Shown here in pieces: positions 59,701-64,000 of a stretch of 64,000 nt of DNA. Source of the DNA: Anthopleura xanthogrammica (lineage: Eukaryota; Cnidaria; Anthozoa; Actiniaria; Actiniidae); the NCBI GenBank assembly GCA_964019055.1, contig OZ025210.1, forward strand, positions 6,529,547-6,593,546, read 5' to 3'. The translations under genes were made by a program, and so were the position numbers. The notes beneath the pieces were generated by a model. The model did not search any database and had not been told where the DNA came from. It saw only the letters and a list, made by a program, of their open reading frames with translations. Position 1 is the stretch's first letter. The number at the start of each line of letters is the position of its first letter.

Positions 59701-62157
59701 TTACAAATTACCTTGAGGTATCCTAGCAACCAACTACCAATGAGATTACTAGTTAAGAATGATTGGCATTTTTGCTTTTATTTACTCTCCCAGTTTTCTT
59801 TCGTATTAATGCAAAACTTCAAAGCAAAAAAGCTATCCAGATATAAAGCTTCGATTCGTAGAAGAACGAACAGTGTTTTATTCAAAAAATTATCCATAAC
59901 ATTTGAATCAATATTAACTCAAATGCTCTAAAGTCTAGATTCTTTGTTCGACAAAAATACAACGGAATCAGTGATTTTTTTTCGTACCAAACTGTTACGA
60001 CTCGGCTGAGCTGAAGCTGAAGCAGTTCAAAGCTGAAAATAATCCATTAAGTGTATCAAAATAAACCAGCAAGTGTTTTGTTCACCAACAACTGCTTGCT
60101 GGGTGTCATACAAATGGCGCAATTTTTTTTACAATTTCTGGACACGAATTCACGGGACGCCAACCCGTCCACACTCTAATCAAATAAAACCAACTCTTTA
60201 ATAACTAAAATATGGCGTTTTGTCGTCTCCTGACAAAAACTGCACTTATCTTCTGCCACGAGTTTAATGCTCTATGCTTTTATTTCTATTTTTTAATATC
60301 ATTTACAATCTTTACCGAATGTTTGATATATTTTCCGCGTTCCAAGATAAAATCTATCGAATGGATTAATTAATGACCTAGCTAGCTTTTAAAAACTTAC
60401 CTACAAAGTTAAGTTTTTTTCCTCTTCTGACGGCGAAATTGAGTTTCGAAGTTTCGTTCAACGTAAATAATGAAAATTTTGAATGTTTAAAATTTTTTTA
60501 GACTTGTTAAGTCAATTGATGATAGATTTAAAAACCCAATCTGTTGGAAACGGAGAAGGCCATCTTATGCGAAAACATTGTTAAGTTCACATTTTGTTAA
60601 GTACATTTTACATTGTCGTAAATCAGATTCATGGTTTGACGAATATTTCTCGAGAGAAAGATAAATGTTTTTTAATGAAATGTTGAAGCAGGTGAACGGA
60701 TAAGAAAAGCTTAAAATGAGCGCGGAACAAACAATACAAGAGGAAGTGCGGCCTCAAATCACTGGACGTTATTTTAATTTCATCCTCTAACATGTGGAGG
60801 AAATTTGGAGGAAATTTGTCTCGTTTTTGCAGGCTGAACTTTAAGAAGACCCTGATTTTTTTTTCACACCAAAAACCCGCGTAAAGATGAAATGTTTGTG
60901 GTTTGCTCAATCAGCCAGTCCCGCAGTCATTTTGTATTGGCAAAGTAACACCAAGAAAAGAAATTTCTTATCGATTTGATTGGTTTTGATTAATGATGGA
61001 CGCGATATCAGGACCAATAAAATCCAATGTATCAAAAAAGATGGAAGATTTGATATCATATTATCAAATAACCATCCCCCTACATCATGCTTGGATATCT
61101 CGTACTGCATTGAATAGTGCTGCACATACTACCATGCAGCATTCGCTAAATATTATTTTTACTCCAGTAATCCAGAAAACTCCGATTCAAGCATTTTATA
61201 TTTCAAGAAAAAATAAATAAATAAGTTTACAAATGAGGTCCTGAAGAAATAAAATGAAAAATGAGATTTGATTTGATTTCAACGTCGAAAAAAATGGGAT
61301 CCAATGCAACGAAATGAATTAAATTGTCATAAAGAGTCAGTATAGAATTTTCAAAATAAAAACGTTTATAGAAGAGGTTCTGAATAACAAAAATGGAAAA
61401 TGAGATTTACTTTTATTTTGACTTCGGAAACTGAAAAGAAAAATGGGATCCGGTTTAGCGAAAATTGAATTTAGTTAAGTGAGAGTGAAAAGTTGGTATA
61501 GGATTTTCAAAATATTCAATTCTTCATTGGGGATTATATTTTGCCTAAATTAAAATTATTGGATTGGAAATCCCTTTCAGAACCGTCTAATGAGTTGTGA
61601 TTTTTTCTAGTGTTGCATGCAGTGCTGTAAATGGAATGGCTTAACAATTCAAAACGAACTCAACAGATCTAAGCTTATAAAAATGAAGAAAAAAGGCTCG
61701 GAAAAATTCAACTTACAATTTTTTTTTAATTTGTTTGTAAAAAAATGAATCTTCAAATATTTTTTTACGGATTGAAAATTGTCCTACCATCATCGTTATA
61801 CTAGTATTCTATTTTCTGACTAAGAATGACTCAGTAGAGAATTTTTCTTAAAATACTGAAATTTTGTTAACTGATTGAAGTACAATAGAGTTAAATGGAA
61901 CGAGAGAGATTTTTAACGAAAGAGAGTTCACTAAACGTGGCAATCTTCAGAAGAAGTTCAGGTTCTTTGCTGAGTGTCTATCAATAACAAGTTGCTTATG
62001 GTCATAGAAAGTTGGGTCCAAATATTTGATATAATTTGATGATGATACTGGTAGTTTGCGTATTTACAAATTTTGTATCAACTTACTTACCATATTTGTT
62101 GCCAAAAGCGTTCTTCAATATTAGAGCCAAGCAGAGTGCTAAGAATTGGACGCGCAT
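56452..62157 (-). CDS. Secreted C-type lectin + PAN/Apple domain protein (272 residues, four exons)
   Basis: Exons on the minus strand: 62157-62091 (ATG; 22-residue signal peptide, MRVQFLALCLALIL core), 58409-58308 (Pro/Ser/Asn-rich linker, NPNLPGSP), 58093-57710 (C-type lectin domain) and 56717-56452 (PAN domain, stop). All internal borders are phase 1 and the total is 819 nt. The lectin domain has WIGL, a GEPNNYGG loop (EPN, mannose-type Ca2+/sugar motif), KWNDIKC (WND) and the expected cysteines plus an N-terminal pair (long form). The PAN domain shows MECSSLCF, NCFSINYQY and LCELNN. A secreted carbohydrate-binding recognition role is inferred. The 3.7-kb first intron could hide another exon, and the PAN exon might belong to a neighbour, but phase and spacing fit one gene. 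Confidence 0.8.
57392..57531. mobile_element. MITE with GAGACCACGT-type ends, intron 3 of the lectin gene
   Basis: CCCATTTCAGACCACGTGTC and GAGACGTGGTCTCAAACGGG pair imperfectly as ends around 140 bp. A further single arm (CATTTCAGACCATGTGTC) is at about 57214. Confidence 0.7.
57561..57662. mobile_element. Hairpin MITE with GTAGCCTCC ends
   Basis: GTAGCCTCCTTTGCAGACG, TCTTAGGGTCGTCACG and their reverse complements GCGTGACGACCCTAAGAG and CTGCGTAGGAGGCTA form nearly perfect arms about 45 bp long. It lies 50 bp from the lectin exon donor. Confidence 0.8.
57660..58093 (-). CDS. C-type lectin domain exon of the lectin-PAN gene
   Basis: The coding part is 58093-57710 (128 codons, phase 1 at both ends), after the acceptor CTATTCACCAG and before the donor GTGAGT. 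Residues include ELCGIGWKSYKDACY, WEQSRDDCV, AWIGLSK, WQDG, GEPNNY, KWNDIKC and SICKK. It matches a canonical long-form C-type lectin domain with the Ca2+-site EPN and WND motifs intact, so calcium-dependent sugar binding is plausible. Genomic read-through past the donor gives a short spurious tail to 57660. Confidence 0.88.
58229..58897. repeat. Inverted duplication flanking the linker exon
   Basis: AAGGTAAGTCATTTTTATTC and the next about 80-100 bp at 58783-58897 (plus strand) match the reverse complement of 58310-58229 on the other side of the linker exon. Both arms begin at a donor-like AAG/GTAAGT. Further sequence (AAACCTTCACCAACCTT near 59107; related at about 58175-58190) extends the similarity. 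Confidence 0.7.
59209..59400 (+). repeat. Degenerate tandem repeat, about 141-bp period
   Basis: GTGATAATTTATATTCTTAG with GCAATTCTCAG and TTTATTTTGAAGCA recurs as GTAATAATTTATATTTTTTG with the same two motifs. It is in intron 1 of the lectin gene. Confidence 0.55.
59401..61229. other. Intron 1 of the lectin gene, nothing further seen
   Basis: AT-rich sequence. The short frames on both strands (for example 60629-60910 and 60907-61125 minus) show no domain, signal peptide or splice context. Confidence 0.5.
61230..61515 (+). repeat. Degenerate tandem pair, about 145-bp period
   Basis: GAGGTCCTGAAGAAATAAAA, AAAAATGGGATCCAATG and TCAGTATAGAATTTTCAAAA recur as GAGGTTCTGAATAACAAAAA, AAAAATGGGATCCGGTT and TTGGTATAGGATTTTCAAAA. 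It is intronic and noncoding. Confidence 0.65.
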
Positions 62158-62304
62158 GTTGAGATAAATGTATCGAAAACAGCTCGCTAACATATGACGC
62201 ATTGAGCGGAGACTGTTATCACACTACAGCAAGAAATCTGTCACACGGCGCTTTTCTTTTGAGCGAGGGACTCGATCTAAGTTATGAGTCTGCATTTTTT
62301 AAGC

Positions 62305-62310
62305 TTTATA
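62305..62310 (-). promoter_or_regulatory. TATA box of the lectin-PAN gene
   Basis: On the minus strand GCTTATAAAGC contains TATAAA at 62310-62305, 148 bp upstream of the ATG at 62157. A start about 30 bp downstream would give a 5' UTR of roughly 120 bases in the same exon as the signal peptide. Confidence 0.5.
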
Positions 62311-62319
62311 AGCATTATT

Positions 62320-63103
62320 ACCGGTCTCTCTATGGAAGTCCCATTTACAAACAGTAATTTGTGTGTCGAATATTGACCAATGTGTTAATGTGGCATTTTG
62401 CCATTTTTGGATACCGTAATGATATCTCAATAGCTTGAGTTGTGTTGAAGGTTGTCGATGGGTCTTTGCCTCTTTAAGAATAACATTTTAATGGAATTTG
62501 CTTTCAGCTTTCACCCTTTTTTCTGTGTCCTAGAGACAGCAGAGCTTAAGTAACCAGTTCGATTTCTTTTATCCGTGGTAATTGCATTAGACGGTCGTCG
62601 TCATAATCCCACTTAATCTGGGACTCGTTTCCACGAAATCAAAACGAACTACAATACCGTGATTGAAAAGGCCAAATTACATTCATTATACTGAAGGAAG
62701 CCTCAGACTTATGCCTTGTTTATCTCTATTCATTTTTCTCTCTTCATAGAACAAAAGGGTGTAATTATCTTAATGAAATAAGAGTGACATGTTTGAGTGA
62801 ATGGTGACCTTGTGATGATACCGCAAAGAAACCCGATGGAAAAGTTGAAGCTCGGTACGTAAGATTTATTACAACTTCGAAATCGAAAGTTACGAAGCCA
62901 TTGATAGTGTACACAGTGATCCAAGACGTAGGTCCAGACGAAACACTAGGCTTATTAAACATGTTGACGTGATTTTCATTTTATCCGAAGAACGTATTTA
63001 AACTCTTTCTTTGTTTACAGTTACTTTGAAAAGTTGGTTTTTCTTCTAATTATATGCTAATGAGTAGTGGCAGATGTCAAGGAAATCCCAGAAATCATTA
63101 TTA
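62320..63103. other. Upstream of the lectin gene, no gene supported
   Basis: Overlapping minus-strand frames at 62730-62962 are open for about 60 codons but lack splice context, start context or a recognisable domain. No repeat arms were seen. Confidence 0.45.
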
Positions 63104-63198
63104 GTGATTTTTTTTTTTTTTTTTTTTTGGAGATACGATATGGACCTATCACTTGAACCCTTTTTTTCTTTCCATTTTTCTTTCTTTCTTTCCATTTT

Positions 63199-63230
<32 letters not shown>

Positions 63231-63440
63231 TTTTTCCTTCCTTCCTTTCTTTCTTTCTTTCTTTTTTTTTTCGTTCTTTTCCTTTTCCTTTGTCGTCTCT
63301 TCTTTTCGAATTCTCTTTTTATTTTATTTTTCGGCTTTTTTTCTTTTGTGTTCTTCTAGTCTCTCCTCTTGTTTTTTTTTCTTCCTCGTTTCCTTTAAAT
63401 ATGTCTTTCTTTTCTTTTCTTTTCTTTCTTCCTCTTTTAC
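63104..63440 (+). repeat. Poly-T and (TTTC)n low-complexity tract
   Basis: A T run is followed by TTTC/CTTT units with interruptions. The Phe/Leu/Ser-rich frames across it are artefacts. Confidence 0.9.
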
Positions 63441-64000
63441 CTGTGCTAAATTCCCTTTCTTTGTCTAATCAAAACACACCTGCGCATGCGCAGAAAGAGA
63501 AACATTTTCAACCCTACGTTAATTACAAGAGCCCCTATGTGATCCCTTGATCACTGATTGCTAGCACATTTAGTAGCCCACGGTACCGCTAAAGGTCGAG
63601 ATGACACTTATTATGCATGGTTACTTGGCAACCAAAAGGTTGAGTATGACAAGCCTTACAGGTCATGGCAGGTCATCCATTAGGTGTGTGACGTGGTTAT
63701 CTAGAACACTTAATTAATCACACCTTTCGCTCTCTGGATTATTTGTATTTTCTTACGTTTATAGCTTTTTTTAGTCGCCGCTCTAATTTTGTTGCATGGT
63801 CATTTGATGAAGGCATATACAGTACTGTATATATAGTCACACTTCGATGGCTTTCGCTCGTTCTACTCATAAATAGACAACCAGTCATGCTCATGCTCAG
63901 GTAACCTGTGGACGGTTCTTTTTTTGAATTATGAGTGATGGGGTTCCTGTGGATTTGGCGGGAAGGTTGCGCGTCAATACGCGCCCGCGCACCTCTCCAA
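63441..64000. other. Window end, no gene seen
   Basis: Mixed sequence that becomes GC-rich in the last 60 bases (GCGCGTCAATACGCGCCCGC). There is no reading frame or clear regulatory element. The GC rise could precede another gene outside the window. Confidence 0.4.

Noticed and set aside
62730..62962. Minus-strand frames upstream of the lectin gene
   Set aside because: Open for about 60 codons but no recognisable domain, no acceptor/donor pair and no start context.
63074..63550. Phe/Leu/Ser-rich frame resembling membrane segments
   Set aside because: It is the TTTC/poly-T tract, low complexity only.

Overview
The window is eukaryotic genomic DNA. It is AT-rich, has many short introns with GT/AG borders, a tRNA-derived SINE, and many small terminal-inverted-repeat elements. 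The protein content fits an anthozoan cnidarian (sea anemone or coral): a giant receptor-like protein with tandem GCC2/GCC3 (ephrin-receptor-like) cysteine modules, a secreted C-type lectin + PAN protein, and a small secreted ten-cysteine peptide. The organism is inferred from family content; no marker gene is present.

Positions 1-38.9 kb hold one huge plus-strand gene whose 5' end lies outside the window. I could join 57 exons (415..38828) with every splice phase consistent. They give 21,437 coding nt, about 7,144 residues up to the stop. Order: about 4,400 residues of cysteine modules, a membrane-proximal Cys-rich region, a five-arginine cleavage-type site, a possible beta-sandwich domain, one transmembrane helix, then about 2,400 cytoplasmic residues (a segment with DPxTG-type repeats, a very long coiled coil, and a conserved-looking C-terminal globular part). 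The introns carry MITEs, SINE copies and simple repeats.

Positions 38.9-50.4 kb look gene-poor and are full of transposon-like structure. There is a 5.57 kb element bounded by 33-bp inverted repeats, with smaller inverted-repeat elements nested inside it, followed by a cluster of palindromic and foldback elements at 48.3-50.35 kb. Several units also occur inside introns of the giant gene or elsewhere in the window.

Positions 50.45-54.89 kb hold a small plus-strand gene: a TATA box, a noncoding first exon and four coding exons, giving an 88-residue secreted peptide. Its introns contain long TAC and GTGCT repeats and a dead non-LTR reverse transcriptase fragment. Positions 56.45-62.31 kb hold a minus-strand gene (signal peptide exon, linker exon, C-type lectin exon, PAN exon; 272 residues). 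The last 1.7 kb shows only simple repeats and no supported gene.

The genes do not form a pathway that can be read from the sequence. All three encode secreted or surface Cys-rich proteins, which suits roles in surface recognition, but that is inference.
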